Position numbers and translations under genes: made by a program. A stretch of DNA of 45,014 bases, taken from Rothia similimucilaginosa. Lineage in GTDB: Bacteria; Actinomycetota; Actinomycetes; Actinomycetales; Micrococcaceae. Location: positions 1 through 45,014 of the forward strand of contig NZ_JAOVAM010000012.1 in the NCBI RefSeq assembly GCF_029850875.1. Reading direction: 5' to 3'. Below the pieces are notes generated by a model, which was given only the letters and a program-made list of their open reading frames with translations, had not been told where the DNA came from and made no database searches. Positions 8,377-17,977 of the stretch are shown piece after piece; position 1 is the first letter of the stretch, and each line of letters begins with the position of its first letter.

Positions 8377-10248
8377 TTAACGCACACCGTACCCATTCGC
8401 GCCGGGCACATTCGCAGCAGGCGCAGAACCCAGCGCGGGTTCCGGTACTCGGTAGTAGGGCTCAATACCCTCCAGCCGAACCGTCATCAACCACACCAGG
8501 TTCTCGCAGACGCGTGGCGGCGAGTGCATCATGAGCGTACGCACCGGGCCGGGCACCGTACCGAAATGCACACTCGCGCATCCGAAGGCACGCTGCAGCG
8601 GGCCCTGACCCCAGCTTACGCTCAGCACACGGCTGACCGGAACAATCGACAGGGCACGGATAAAGTAGCCACCACGAATCAGCAGCAGGTCACCTCGCGT
8701 ATGCTCACCAACACTCGAGCACGCCGCATCAGAATCAATGCAAGTGGTCGCCTGCACCGAACCGGCGGTGTAACCGACCGTGGTCACACCGTTACGCTTC
8801 CAGGTGAGCAGATCCATCCAGCGCGCCGAAGAGGGCGTCACAATCATTGCCGGAACCTGCGGCTTCTGACTCTTCAGCGAACTGTTGGCGGTATCCAGCA
8901 GCACCTGCGCCTGCACCTCATCTAGGGCGGGCAACAGCAGACGCAACACCATCACCGTCTCCTGCTTGTTGCCAACCGGTAGGGCAATATTGCGGGTCAC
9001 CAGCTTCTGGTTTTCGTTCTTCTCAATACCAATACCGGCAATGGTCATCTTGATGCGGTACCAGCCAAACGCACGCCACAGGATGGGCTGCTCCACGACC
9101 AGCGCCTGAATACGCTCAACCATCACGTTCTGGGTGTGCGTGCCGGTGAAACCGTACCGCAGGGTTACACCACCCTGACCGCTGGGGGTGATTTTGAAGT
9201 TCGCGGCACCATCAAAACGTGTCCATAGGGCAACCACGTAACCGACCATAGGCGCGAAGGTACCGGGCAGTATCGCCATGAAAATGAGGAACGGGCTCTC
9301 ACCCTCCAGCATTGCGGCTAAGACCGCAATGCCAACCATGAGGGCCACGGCGGGCACCAGCCACACCAGGTGCTCCAGTATGATAGAGCCAATCAGACGC
9401 ACATTCGAGATGCGAAAAATCGGCGGCTGTGAGAGGTCGGCTGCGACCGGCATTGGCATACGACCGCGAGCGCCGCGGCGAGATGCTGAGGGATGCTGAG
9501 GTACAGACTGCTCGGGTGCAAACTGGTCGGGTGCGGGCTGCTGGAATCCCTGCTGAGACACTACCTGCTGGGTGCTGTCCTGCACGGGCGCACCATAGGA
9601 CGCCTCGAACGGCTGGTGCATCTGATCCGCATCCAGTATACGCTCCGTTGAAATCTGCATGCTATCGGACGACACGTCGACCGGGCGGCCAGCCGCCTCC
9701 GAACGCAGCAGGTTAATACTCGCCATCGCGGTGCGGCGCAGAACCTCCGCCTTACGGGCTGAAACGTACTTGATGTGCAGCGCCTCCGAAGAGCCGTCAG
9801 CCACCTCAAAACGTAGCTCCGACAGACCCAGCAGACGAGTCACCAGAGGACGCGAAATGTCCACGCTCTGCACGCTCTCCAGACGAATCGTGCGGTTCTT
9901 CTTGAACAGAAAACCGCTGCGGCGGTGAATCGCCAAATCGTCCAGGCTATAGCGAGTAAACCACCAGTCAATCGAGCCAGCAGCCAGAATCAGCAGGAGC
10001 ACGGCAAAGCCGATGAGCTGCGAGTACGTCGTGCTGAAATAGCTGCTGTTCTCGTCAAATGCCTGCGTCAGGCGCGCGCCCCACTCGTTCGGCGGGGTGG
10101 TCAGAATATTCAGGATAATGCTCTGGAAGAAGCCGAACGCCAGCAGAATAATAAACCAGAGGTTCATAATGAACGTGCGGATATCGGCACGCCACCACTT
10201 CTGATCCTGAGAGTTCGGAGCGTTATTATTCGGAACCGGGGTACTCAT
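8377..10248 (-). CDS. PH-domain (DUF304/bPH_2) membrane protein, YdbT-like
   Basis: 623-residue membrane protein. Two N-terminal transmembrane segments (about 27-48 and 78-97) precede a first bacterial PH domain (about 98-175, with RYSLDDLAIHRRSGFLFKK and IRLESVQSVDI). A low-complexity Gln/Pro linker follows (about 225-275), then two more hydrophobic segments and a second PH-like domain (about 350-430, IQALVVEQPILWRAFGWYR), with a third, weaker one towards the C terminus. Such YdbT proteins usually pair with a shorter YdbS protein, exactly as here: the YdbS-like gene upstream overlaps this start by one base (TAATG). In Bacillus the pair has been linked to resistance to certain antibiotics; the role here is unknown. 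Confidence 0.85.
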   Translation of the reverse strand: MSTPVPNNNAPNSQDQKWWRADIRTFIMNLWFIILLAFGFFQSIILNILTTPPNEWGARLTQAFDENSSYFSTTYSQLIGFAVLLLILAAGSIDWWFTRYSLDDLAIHRRSGFLFKKNRTIRLESVQSVDISRPLVTRLLGLSELRFEVADGSSEALHIKYVSARKAEVLRRTAMASINLLRSEAAGRPVDVSSDSMQISTERILDADQMHQPFEASYGAPVQDSTQQVVSQQGFQQPAPDQFAPEQSVPQHPSASRRGARGRMPMPVAADLSQPPIFRISNVRLIGSIILEHLVWLVPAVALMVGIAVLAAMLEGESPFLIFMAILPGTFAPMVGYVVALWTRFDGAANFKITPSGQGGVTLRYGFTGTHTQNVMVERIQALVVEQPILWRAFGWYRIKMTIAGIGIEKNENQKLVTRNIALPVGNKQETVMVLRLLLPALDEVQAQVLLDTANSSLKSQKPQVPAMIVTPSSARWMDLLTWKRNGVTTVGYTAGSVQATTCIDSDAACSSVGEHTRGDLLLIRGGYFIRALSIVPVSRVLSVSWGQGPLQRAFGCASVHFGTVPGPVRTLMMHSPPRVCENLVWLMTVRLEGIEPYYRVPEPALGSAPAANVPGANGYGVR

Positions 10249-10946
10249 TAGAGTGCCGCCATTCGCTCATCGGCGCGGCGCACTAAATCCGCACGCAGCT
10301 CCTCCGCCACGTTCAGCGGAATACCAAACAGCACCATCGTGCCGGTGGTCGTGCCCGCGGTGCGCACCGTCAGGCGGGCAACACCGCACATGCGCTCCAG
10401 CGGGCCCGAATCCACATCAACATACTGGATGCGACCGTACGGCATGGAGCTCATCGAACGGAACATGATACCGCGGCGAGCCATCAGGTGATTAGACTCC
10501 AGCGCGTAGCTGAGCGCGCGAGTACGGCGCGGAGTGGTCAGGATCCACCACAGACCCCACAGGCCAAACACCCCAATCACAGCCAGACCGATAATGCGCA
10601 GTACCTCCGGGCCGCCGAAGAACGCACCCGCACAGTACATGGCAACACCCGCAAGAATCGGGAACGCCAAAGCAGAAATGGTGTGAACAAAGCGAACTGT
10701 CAGGTAGCGGGAAGCTGCGGGCACCCATTGCGGCTCCGGTACGGATTGCGCGGGAACTGGCTGAGATGCGTTCGGGTACGAGGCTGCGGACGGAACCTGC
10801 TGACCGTACTCTGTTTGCTGTCCATACGGGGTACCATGCTGACCATAGGGCTGCTGATACTGCCCGTTCTGCCCATAGGGGCCCTGCTGGGCGTCCTGCC
10901 CGTACTGGCCATTCGGCGAATAACTATTCTGGTTAGGAGCCGACAT
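10248..10946 (-). CDS. PH-domain (DUF304/bPH_2) membrane protein, YdbS-like
   Basis: 232 residues. The first 70 are low-complexity, rich in Gln, Gly, Tyr and Pro (repeats such as YGQNGQYQQPYGQHG), followed by two transmembrane segments (about 90-110 and 115-135) and one bPH_2 domain (about 140-225) with SNHLMARRGIMFRS and MPYGRIQYVDVDSGPLER. It overlaps the DUF3180 gene upstream by 14 bases and the YdbT-like gene downstream by one base, so the three are made from one message. The function of the pair is not established; an envelope role is likely from topology. Confidence 0.85.
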   Translation of the reverse strand: MSAPNQNSYSPNGQYGQDAQQGPYGQNGQYQQPYGQHGTPYGQQTEYGQQVPSAASYPNASQPVPAQSVPEPQWVPAASRYLTVRFVHTISALAFPILAGVAMYCAGAFFGGPEVLRIIGLAVIGVFGLWGLWWILTTPRRTRALSYALESNHLMARRGIMFRSMSSMPYGRIQYVDVDSGPLERMCGVARLTVRTAGTTTGTMVLFGIPLNVAEELRADLVRRADERMAAL

Positions 10947-11451
10947 AGGTTCCTCCCTCTCGCGGCTTTACGGCACCGGACGAGGAGGCCACATCCTCAT
11001 CATCACCCGGCGGAATACGACAACAATGCTGAGCCCACAGGCCAGCAATCAGCAAGGCAACACTGCCCACACAATTAACAAGAACCTCCCAAAAGACCAC
11101 CGAAAAACCGCGCGTAGACACCATCGCCAAATGGTAGCCAAGAATCGCGCCACACCAGCCCGCCAACAGGGCACCGGTCATAATGGACCCCTGCGCATAC
11201 GCCACCGCACGCGCCGCAAGAATCGGGCCCATATGCGGTGCCTTCTCACGCGTCTGAATACGACGATAACGAGCCACCTGCACACCCAGCCACACGGCAC
11301 CCGCCGCAACCAGCAGGCACACCGCGCCAAGCATCCACGAAAAATTCAGCTCTCCAAAACCGGCGCCAATCATCACGGAATTCACCATAAGAGCGACAGC
11401 GGCAGCGCACACCGCCGCTACAATAATCGCCCAATAGCTCAGGGGCTTCAT
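10933..11451 (-). CDS. DUF3180 family membrane protein
   Basis: 172-residue protein with four predicted transmembrane helices (about 5-27, 36-58, 83-105, 115-140) and a short charged C-terminal tail. The family is confined to actinobacteria and is found directly after folK, as here, which is the main support for the name. Its function is unknown. It lies 45 bases from folK, and its 3' end overlaps the next gene by 14 bases. Confidence 0.8.
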   Translation of the reverse strand: MKPLSYWAIIVAAVCAAAVALMVNSVMIGAGFGELNFSWMLGAVCLLVAAGAVWLGVQVARYRRIQTREKAPHMGPILAARAVAYAQGSIMTGALLAGWCGAILGYHLAMVSTRGFSVVFWEVLVNCVGSVALLIAGLWAQHCCRIPPGDDEDVASSSGAVKPREGGTYVGS

Positions 11452-11496
11452 GGTGTTTCCTTTCGGTAGGTTCCTCTACCTTCCAGGGTGCCATAT

Positions 11497-12102
11497 TTAA
11501 GGCTGATCAGGTACCTGCATCTCACGCATATAGCTAATAGCGTCTTCATCCGCCTCAATCGGCGTACGGGACAGCTCTACAACGTTCACGACCTCGCGGC
11601 TCAGCGGTGCAGGAACCTCATCCGCACGCTCCCCCGAAGGCTTCGCACGATGCGTCACCGTCAAGCGTGCCTGCGGGTCCATCTGCGCCCACGGTACCAG
11701 CACAAAAGCACGCTCCTGCGCCCGCGGATGCGGCAGAGTCAGCACCGGATCCTCAGAGATCATGCCATCATAGTCAATCACGTCAATATCGAGGGTACGT
11801 GGGCCCCAACGCACCAGGCGCTCACGGTGATACGCCGCCTCCACCGCGTTACACAGCTTCAGCAGCTCGTAGGCCCCCAGGTCAGTGGTCACCTCAATGA
11901 CCGCGTTCACGAAATCCGGCTGACCCGCTGGACCACCCACCGGGGCGGTACGGTACAGCCCGGAGGCGCGCACCAGCTGCACACCACTCGCCACCAGGTC
12001 GGCGATGGCACGCTCTAGGGTATCTTCGCTTTCGCCCAGGTTCGAGCCCAACGCCAACACCGCACGGTGCTTCTGTATACCTAGTTTCTGGGTGCCCGCC
12101 AT
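11497..12102 (-). CDS. folK: 2-amino-4-hydroxy-6-hydroxymethyldihydropteridine diphosphokinase (HPPK)
   Basis: Transfers pyrophosphate from ATP to the pterin alcohol in folate synthesis. The 201 residues begin the core with ALGSNLGE and contain SGLYRTAPVGG, PDFVNAV and the magnesium-binding signature RWGPRTLDIDVIDYDG, followed by LPHPRAQERAFVL. All are classic HPPK elements. The gene overlaps folB by one base (stop-start TAATG), indicating coupling, and belongs to the folP-folB-folK set. The last 40 residues go slightly beyond the usual core and look unstructured. Confidence 0.96.
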   Translation of the reverse strand: MAGTQKLGIQKHRAVLALGSNLGESEDTLERAIADLVASGVQLVRASGLYRTAPVGGPAGQPDFVNAVIEVTTDLGAYELLKLCNAVEAAYHRERLVRWGPRTLDIDVIDYDGMISEDPVLTLPHPRAQERAFVLVPWAQMDPQARLTVTHRAKPSGERADEVPAPLSREVVNVVELSRTPIEADEDAISYMREMQVPDQP

Positions 12103-12506
12103 TAACGGACGCCTTCACCGGCGACACGCTCACGGAACACGCTCACCGCTACGCACCCAAATGGCACCTCAATGGGCGCCTGCGGCTTAGAAACCTTGAT
12201 TTCCACCGCGTCAATACGCTCAAAATCAGCCAAAATACCCTCGGCAATGTTCATGGCAAGGGTCTCAATCAAATCCAGCGAGCCGGTGGTAATCTCGCGG
12301 TTGATAAGCTCCGCTACCAGCGCGTAGTTCGTAGTCTTCGTCAGGTCATCGGTGGCAGCTGCGGCAGAAAAATTACTGTACAGGGTCGCGTCCACGACGA
12401 AGGGCTGGCCGTCGCGCTTCTCAAAGTCGAGCACGCCGTGGTAGCCCTTGGCGGTAATGCCGGTAAGAGTGATACGGTCGTGGCGTGCGTAATCTGCCTG
12501 GGTCAT
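12102..12506 (-). CDS. folB: Dihydroneopterin aldolase
   Basis: Cleaves dihydroneopterin to the hydroxymethyl pterin used by FolK. The 134-residue protein has the family start LTGITAKGYHGVLDFEKRDGQ, FVVDATL, the helix ETLAMNIAEGIL and the catalytic lysine region VEIKVSKPQAPI. The size is normal. It is followed directly by folK with a one-base overlap and preceded by folP after 53 bases. Confidence 0.95.
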   Translation of the reverse strand: MTQADYARHDRITLTGITAKGYHGVLDFEKRDGQPFVVDATLYSNFSAAAATDDLTKTTNYALVAELINREITTGSLDLIETLAMNIAEGILADFERIDAVEIKVSKPQAPIEVPFGCVAVSVFRERVAGEGVR

Positions 12507-12559
12507 TGGGGTCTCCTAGAAAGTATTTGGGGCGTTGGGTTGGCGAGCAGCTAACGGTA

Positions 12560-13519
12560 TTAGCTGACAGAGCGCAGCGCGGAGGCGACCGTCACCGCAT
12601 CCACGCTGGCGGGCACGTCGTGCACGCGCACCGCCCACACCCCGCGCGCCGCCACCAGGGCGGTCACCGCCGCAGAAGCTGCGGCACGATGCTGAGACGG
12701 GCGCGGCTCCGACAGCGACTGCCACAGTTCACGTTCAGCCTCACCCGCATCGGTTGCGGTGAAACCGCTCGCATTCAGGCGCTCAGCCAGCGCCATATCC
12801 GCCGCGGTCAGGGCGTTCGCAATAAAACGCTTGCGGGAACCGGCAATGAGCAAGCGGTGGCCCAGGTGGTGCAGCTCATCAATAGCGGCGAGCAGCTCCC
12901 AGTCCTGCATGCCACCCTTAGCGAAGCCCAGACCCGGGTCAAGAATCAGGTTCTGCGGCAGCACACCGGCGGCAAGGAAACGCTCACGCAGGCCGGTCAG
13001 CTCCTCCACAACCTCGGTGACCACGCCGCGCGGGTACTCCGCCAGGCTGTTCATGGTCTGGGAGGTGCCGCGGGCGTGCATGAGGATGTACGGCACCTGC
13101 AGTTCGGCGGCGGTTTTAATCATTTCATCGCTCACGTTCAGACCGGACACATCGTTGATGATGTGTGCACCCGCGGCGATGGCGGCGCGGGCGGTCTGCG
13201 GGTTCATGGTGTCCACGCTAATGGTGGTGCCCATCTGCGCGACTGCCTCAATAACGGGCAGGATGCGGCGATGCTCCTCCTCCACACTGATGCGGATTGC
13301 ACCGGGGCGGGTGGACTCGCCGCCAATATCGATAATGGAGGCGCCCTCAGCGATCATGCGGGCGGCGTGGGCGATAGCATCGGTGGCGGCATAGTGCTGT
13401 CCGCCGTCACTGAAGGAGTCGGGGGTGACGTTGAGGATGCCCATCACGAGGGTGCGTTCAGCAGCGAGCGCATCGCAGGGCAGAGAGGCTACACGAGTGG
13501 TGTGTGTGGATTCAGTCAT
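12560..13519 (-). CDS. folP: Dihydropteroate synthase
   Basis: Joins the FolK product to para-aminobenzoate; it is the target of sulfonamides. Motifs in order: ILNVTPDSFSDGG, IDIGGESTRPGA, ISVDTMNPQTA, INDVSG, LILDPGLGFAKG and the substrate loop GSRKRFI. I place the start at the ATG at 13519 (319 residues), where similarity begins soon after and TACGAT sits 6 nt upstream, as expected for a leaderless message; an open frame to 13627 adds residues without family character. The C-terminal 40 residues after the barrel are Ala-rich. It is first in the folP-folB-folK-DUF3180-PH-PH gene string. Confidence 0.95.
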   Translation of the reverse strand: MTESTHTTRVASLPCDALAAERTLVMGILNVTPDSFSDGGQHYAATDAIAHAARMIAEGASIIDIGGESTRPGAIRISVEEEHRRILPVIEAVAQMGTTISVDTMNPQTARAAIAAGAHIINDVSGLNVSDEMIKTAAELQVPYILMHARGTSQTMNSLAEYPRGVVTEVVEELTGLRERFLAAGVLPQNLILDPGLGFAKGGMQDWELLAAIDELHHLGHRLLIAGSRKRFIANALTAADMALAERLNASGFTATDAGEAERELWQSLSEPRPSQHRAAASAAVTALVAARGVWAVRVHDVPASVDAVTVASALRSVS

Positions 13520-13749
13520 AAATTTATCGTACCGAATCTGCGGTGCTCCCATGTGTGCCGCTGTGATTGGAAGCGCTATTTGGGCGGGGGTCGGGACACC
13601 GACGGGGCGATTCTGGTGACACGACATGCAATATTTGCATTACAGATACCTATTTAAGGGTATGCTGGGAGAGCACGCATACCGCACCGGGCACATTCCT
13701 AGTCGGCAGCGCGCCCCCCACACATACATACTCTAGGAAGTGACTCATT

Positions 13750-13956
13750 GTGAATATGAAGACTGGAGCTTGGATCCTCTCCCTGGTGGCTCTTGCCGCG
13801 CTGGTGACTATTGTGCTCGCTGAAAATGCTCCCGCCGTGCGTTGGATTGCTTTCGGCACCGCAACCAGTTGCGGTTTCATTGCCCTGGGCTTGATCGTAA
13901 CGCTTGTCCTGGGTTGGGATGATCCGAGCGAGGCGAAGGATAGCCTGCAGCGTTAG
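13750..13956 (+). CDS. Small two-helix membrane protein, unknown function
   Basis: 68-residue protein starting at a GTG with AGGAAG 9 nt upstream. Two hydrophobic segments (about 7-25 and 31-56) are joined by a short loop, and a charged tail DDPSEAKDSLQR follows. It is the only plus-strand gene in the first 20 kb and converges on folE; the two share a perfect bidirectional terminator, which supports this as a real transcription unit. No family is recognised. Confidence 0.7.
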   Translation: MNMKTGAWILSLVALAALVTIVLAENAPAVRWIAFGTATSCGFIALGLIVTLVLGWDDPSEAKDSLQR

Positions 13957-14053
13957 TGGCGGGCTCTTCTAGCTTCTGAGGCATAGTATTCACTGCACCG
14001 CCGTTCAGGAGGCGACAGCTCACAACACACTCTCGGAGCACTTTGGCGATGCG

Positions 14054-14087
14054 AAAAGGGGCGGAGGTTTTCACCTCCGCCCCTTTT
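14054..14087. terminator. Bidirectional rho-independent terminator
   Basis: AAAAGGGGCGGAGGT and ACCTCCGCCCCTTTT make a perfect 15-bp stem with a TTTC loop. The A and T ends give each strand its own T tract. It lies between the convergent small membrane protein gene (plus) and folE (minus). Confidence 0.9.
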
Positions 14088-14105
14088 AACGTGTCTAGAG
14101 TGCGC

Positions 14106-14690
14106 TTAGCGCTGCGAGAAAATCAGGCTCATCGCCTCCGCACGGGTTGCGCCATTCATCAGCGCACCGCGTACCGCGCTGGTCACGGTCTTCGCGCCCG
14201 GCTTACGCACACCGCGCATTGACATGCACATGTGCTCAGCCTCAATCACCACAATCGCGCCGCGCGGGTTCAGGTGCTCCTCGAGAGCCTCCACCACCTG
14301 CGTGGTCAGACGCTCCTGCACCTGCGGGCGGCGAGCGTACATATCCACCACGCGGGCAAGCTTGCTCAGACCGGTCACCTTACCGTCCGGACCGGGAATG
14401 TAACCCACATGCGCCACACCGTGGAAAGGTACCAGGTGGTGCTCACAGGTGGAGTAGAACGGAATGTCCTTCACCAACACCATCTCAGAGTGGGCAATGT
14501 CGAAGGTCGTACCCAGAATCTCGCCAGCGTCCTGGTGCAAGCCCGAGAAGAACTCCGCGTAGGCGCGCGCAACACGTGCCGGGGTCTGCTGCAGACCGTC
14601 ACGGTCCGGGTCCTCCCCAATCGCGAGCAGAATCTCACGGACGGCAGCCTCAATACGCGGCTGGTCGACGGCGTTCTTAGCCTCGCTCAT
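14106..14690 (-). CDS. folE: GTP cyclohydrolase I
   Basis: First step of folate synthesis: GTP to dihydroneopterin triphosphate. The core carries the zinc ligands in [12 protein letters not shown] and the third ligand in [10 protein letters not shown], plus [18 protein letters not shown] choose the ATG at 14690 (194 residues) because GGAG lies 6 nt upstream; longer frames to 14702 or 14795 read into ftsH coding sequence and add Arg/Thr-rich residues foreign to the family. The start overlaps the end of ftsH by 14 bases, so translation is probably coupled. Note that it is separated from folP by the plus-strand gene. Confidence 0.95.
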   Translation of the reverse strand: MSEAKNAVDQPRIEAAVREILLAIGEDPDRDGLQQTPARVARAYAEFFSGLHQDAGEILGTTFDIAHSEMVLVKDIPFYSTCEHHLVPFHGVAHVGYIPGPDGKVTGLSKLARVVDMYARRPQVQERLTTQVVEALEEHLNPRGAIVVIEAEHMCMSMRGVRKPGAKTVTSAVRGALMNGATRAEAMSLIFSQR

Positions 14691-16881
14691 TCTCTTCTCC
14701 ATTCTGGTTCGGGGTGCCGTTCTCCGGGCGCTGCGCCGGAGGCACAGGGTAGTTCGGGTACTGCTGGGTGGGCATTGCGACGGTCGGGTCGGCATCCGGG
14801 TTGGTGACCGGCGGCTGTACGGGTGCCTGCTGTGCAGGTGCAGCCGGTGCTACAGGAACAGTAGGTGCCGTAGCAGGAGCTGCCGGTGCAGTAACAGGTG
14901 CTTCCTCAGCCTTTTCAGCTTCCTTCGCCAGCTCGCTCGGTGCCTTCACCGGCGGGATGTCGGTGCGCTCGCGGGTCAGCTTGGAGTACCAGTACTCACG
15001 CTCGGGGCGCTTGCGAACATCCTTGAAGATTTCGGCAATCTCGTTCTCGAGCAGGGTTTCCTTCTCGAGCAGGGCGAAGGCGAGGCGGTCTAGAACATCA
15101 CGGTTTTCCAACAGAATCTGGAATGCCTCATCGTGTGCCTGCTCCAGCAGGGCGCGAATCTCAGTGTCGACCTTTGCCGCGGTTGCATCAGAGTAGTTGC
15201 GTGCCGAAGCGCCGCCGCCGCCGAGGAACGGTTCGGTATCTTCGCCGCCGAGCTTCACGGAACCAATCACGGCACTCATACCGTAGTCGGTAACCATCTT
15301 GCGGGCGGTGTCGGTCGCCTTCTGAATGTCGTTAGAAGCACCGGTGGACGGGTCGTGGAAGACAATTTCCTCAGCCGCACGGCCACCCATCGCGTACGCC
15401 ATCTGGTCGAGCAGTTCGTGGCGGGTCGTGGAGTACTTGTCATCCTGCGGCATGACCATGGTGTAACCCAGGGCGCGACCACGCGGAAGAATAGTAATCT
15501 TCGTGACCGGCGCGGAGTTACGCAGTGCCGCCGCGACCAGGGCGTGACCGCCCTCGTGGTATGCGGTGACCTTACGTTCGTGCTCGTTCATGATGCGCGA
15601 GGAACGCTGCGGACCAGCCATGACGCGGTCAATCGCCTCGTCGATAGCGCGGTCGTCAATCACGTTACCGTTATCACGGGCGGTCAGCAGAGCCGCCTCG
15701 TTCATGACGTTCGCCAGGTCAGCGCCGGTGAAGCCGGGGGTACGCTTCGCGACCTGAGCCAGGTCAACAGTGTTAGCGATCGGCTTGCCTGCCGCGTGAA
15801 CGCGCAGGATGTGTTCGCGGCCCTGCATGTCGGGTGCGTCCACACCAATCTGGCGGTCAAAACGACCAGGACGCAGCAACGCCGGGTCCAGAACATCAGG
15901 TCGGTTCGTTGCCGCAATGACGATGACGTTCGAGTTACCGTCAAAGCCGTCCATCTCAACCAGCATCTGGTTCAGGGTCTGCTCACGCTCATCATTACCG
16001 CCACCCATGCCGACGCCACGGCGGCGACCAACAGCATCAATCTCGTCGACGAAGACGATGGCGGCGGGGTCGCTCTTCGCTTCCTTGAATAGGTCGCGCA
16101 CGCGGGACGCGCCCACACCTACGAACATTTCAACGAAGTCAGAGCCAGAAATCGAGTAGAACGGCACGCCAGCCTCGCCCGCCACAGCCTTGGCGAGCAG
16201 GGTCTTACCGGTGCCGGGAGGGCCGTACAACAGAACGCCCTTGGGGATCTTTGCACCCAGGCGGGTAAACTTTTCGGGTTCAGCCAGGAACTCGCGGACT
16301 TCTTCCAGTTCGGCGAGCGCTTCGTCCACACCGGCGACGTCGCTAAAACGTACCTCCGGCTTGTCCTTGGTAAACTTCTTCGCGCGGGACTTGGAGAAAC
16401 TCATCACGGAGGAGCCGCCTCCGATTCGTCCCATCAGGAACCAGAAGAGCACACCAAAGAGCAGAATCGGCAACAGCAGGGACACCAGGGAGCCCAGGAA
16501 GCTGTGCTCAACCGGCTGGTCCGTGTAGCTTTCCAGCTCAGCGGATTCCATTGCCTTAGCAACTTCGTTGCCGCGGGGCTGCACATAGTAGAAGCGCACC
16601 GACTTACCGTAGTTGTCGTTGCCCTTCTTGTAGTCGTCCTTAAGCTGCAGCTCGACGCGCTGGTCGCCGTCGTAAATCTTTGCGCTCTTGACCTGATGGT
16701 CGTTGAGCAGCTGAAGACCGACGTTAGTGTCCACCTGACGCGAGGGCTGAGTGAAGAAGGAGGTCATGAGGAAACCCAGCATGACCACAATAGCTACACC
16801 CGGAAAGAACCAGGAACTATGAATCAGCTTCTTCAGGAAGGCCTCCGAGCCTTTCTGCGGAGTATTGGGGTTTTGCGCCAA
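14677..16881 (-). CDS. ftsH: ATP-dependent zinc metalloprotease FtsH
   Basis: Membrane-anchored AAA+ protease for misfolded and regulatory proteins. The 734 residues contain a first transmembrane helix (about 24-46), an extracytoplasmic domain, a second helix (about 130-152), the AAA domain with Walker A GPPGTGKT and Walker [12 protein letters not shown], the second region of homology [17 protein letters not shown], and the zinc site HEGGH with the distal acidic residue downstream. The last 100 residues are a Pro/Ala/Gln-rich tail common in actinobacterial FtsH. Upstream (16882-17244) is a spacer with its promoter; downstream it overlaps folE. Confidence 0.97.
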   Translation of the reverse strand: MAQNPNTPQKGSEAFLKKLIHSSWFFPGVAIVVMLGFLMTSFFTQPSRQVDTNVGLQLLNDHQVKSAKIYDGDQRVELQLKDDYKKGNDNYGKSVRFYYVQPRGNEVAKAMESAELESYTDQPVEHSFLGSLVSLLLPILLFGVLFWFLMGRIGGGSSVMSFSKSRAKKFTKDKPEVRFSDVAGVDEALAELEEVREFLAEPEKFTRLGAKIPKGVLLYGPPGTGKTLLAKAVAGEAGVPFYSISGSDFVEMFVGVGASRVRDLFKEAKSDPAAIVFVDEIDAVGRRRGVGMGGGNDEREQTLNQMLVEMDGFDGNSNVIVIAATNRPDVLDPALLRPGRFDRQIGVDAPDMQGREHILRVHAAGKPIANTVDLAQVAKRTPGFTGADLANVMNEAALLTARDNGNVIDDRAIDEAIDRVMAGPQRSSRIMNEHERKVTAYHEGGHALVAAALRNSAPVTKITILPRGRALGYTMVMPQDDKYSTTRHELLDQMAYAMGGRAAEEIVFHDPSTGASNDIQKATDTARKMVTDYGMSAVIGSVKLGGEDTEPFLGGGGASARNYSDATAAKVDTEIRALLEQAHDEAFQILLENRDVLDRLAFALLEKETLLENEIAEIFKDVRKRPEREYWYSKLTRERTDIPPVKAPSELAKEAEKAEEAPVTAPAAPATAPTVPVAPAAPAQQAPVQPPVTNPDADPTVAMPTQQYPNYPVPPAQRPENGTPNQNGEENERG

Positions 16882-17244
16882 TGCTTTGTCCTTACGTTGC
16901 GGCTGTTACCCGTTGGGGTGCGGCCTGCTAGCCGGAACACCCTACGATGCAACCTTAAATGTACCCTACCTCAGCGAGCGGCTAGGTACCGGGCTTCTCT
17001 ATTTCACCTGCGGGCTAAAGGGTTGTAGCACTCGGCGGGGCTGAAAGTGCATCTTCTTCGTCGGGTATTCGCGGCGGCTGGTATCTTTGGTAGCTAGTAT
17101 CGCGGCAACGGTACGTCTGGGTGGCTGCGTCTCCCGCGTCCATCTCCGGATATATCCACAGTCGGGTACAGCAACGCCCCGCTCCCCCACAAACGTGAGG
17201 AAGCGGGGCGTCACCACCAACAGCATGGTTGCTGAGGTGAAGGC
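16882..17244 (-). other. Spacer between hpt and ftsH
   Basis: About 360 bases with no gene. It holds the hpt terminator-like hairpin and must hold the ftsH promoter on the minus strand. The hydrophobic-free open frames that cross it have no ribosome binding site or motif. No riboswitch or repeat was recognised. Confidence 0.5.
17174..17211 (-). terminator. Hairpin downstream of hpt
   Basis: ACGCCCCGCT and AGCGGGGCGT form a perfect 10-bp GC-rich stem, 33 bases past the hpt stop codon. There is no T tract, so it may be a weak or factor-assisted terminator. Confidence 0.6.
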
Positions 17245-17796
17245 TTAGGAGTAAACGTGCGGGTGCAGGGTTGCGACACAGTCCAGGTTGCGGTACTTCT
17301 CAGCGAAGTCCAGGCCGTAACCAACAACGAACTCGGGCTCAATGTCCCAACCGACGTACTTGACGTCAACGTCAGCCTTGACAACCTTAGGCTTGCGCAG
17401 CAGGGTGCAAATCTCAACGGAAGCTGCGCCGCGAGAAATCAGGTTCTGCTGCAGCCATGCCAGGGTCAGGCCGGAGTCAATGATGTCTTCAACAATCAGG
17501 ACGTTGCGGCCTACCAGGTCGGTATCCAGGTCCTTGAGGATACGCACAACACCTGAGGACTTGGTACCGGAACCATAAGAAGAAACAGCCATCCAGTCCA
17601 TGGTGTAGTGGCCCTTGAGAGCACGGGAAAGGTCAGCCATAATCATGATGGCGCCTTTGAGAACACCCACCAACAGCACGTCCTTACCGGCGTAGTCCTC
17701 GTCGATGCGCGCCGCCAGTTCGGCGACCTTCGCATTAACCTCTTCCTTGCTGAAGAGAACGTTCTTAATATCGTCCTGCACGTCGATAGCCTGCAC
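17245..17796 (-). CDS. hpt: Hypoxanthine phosphoribosyltransferase
   Basis: Purine salvage: hypoxanthine or guanine plus PRPP to IMP or GMP. Starting at the GTG at 17796 gives 183 residues, the normal length, with AAGGA 7 nt upstream. Motifs: LLVGVLKGAIMIMADL, the flexible loop SSYGSGTKSSG, the PRPP signature VLIVEDIIDSGLTL, and the base-binding end VGYGLDFAEKYRNL. A longer frame to 17880 adds an Arg-rich piece that does not belong. It lies downstream of tilS, the usual tilS-hpt-ftsH order. Confidence 0.95.
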   Translation of the reverse strand: MQAIDVQDDIKNVLFSKEEVNAKVAELAARIDEDYAGKDVLLVGVLKGAIMIMADLSRALKGHYTMDWMAVSSYGSGTKSSGVVRILKDLDTDLVGRNVLIVEDIIDSGLTLAWLQQNLISRGAASVEICTLLRKPKVVKADVDVKYVGWDIEPEFVVGYGLDFAEKYRNLDCVATLHPHVYS

Positions 17797-17977
17797 GATG
17801 TATTCCTTCGTATCTTTAGACGCTCTGCGTCTCCGCCGGAGCCCCAGGTACGGGGTTTCATACCTTCCCCCAGCGGACAATGTGGATGATGTTCGCCTTA
17901 AGTATGGCTTAAAACGGCGCCGCGGCGCACCTTACCAAGCAGACAGTGTGTGCTGAGGAGGCTCCGCGGGTACCTAG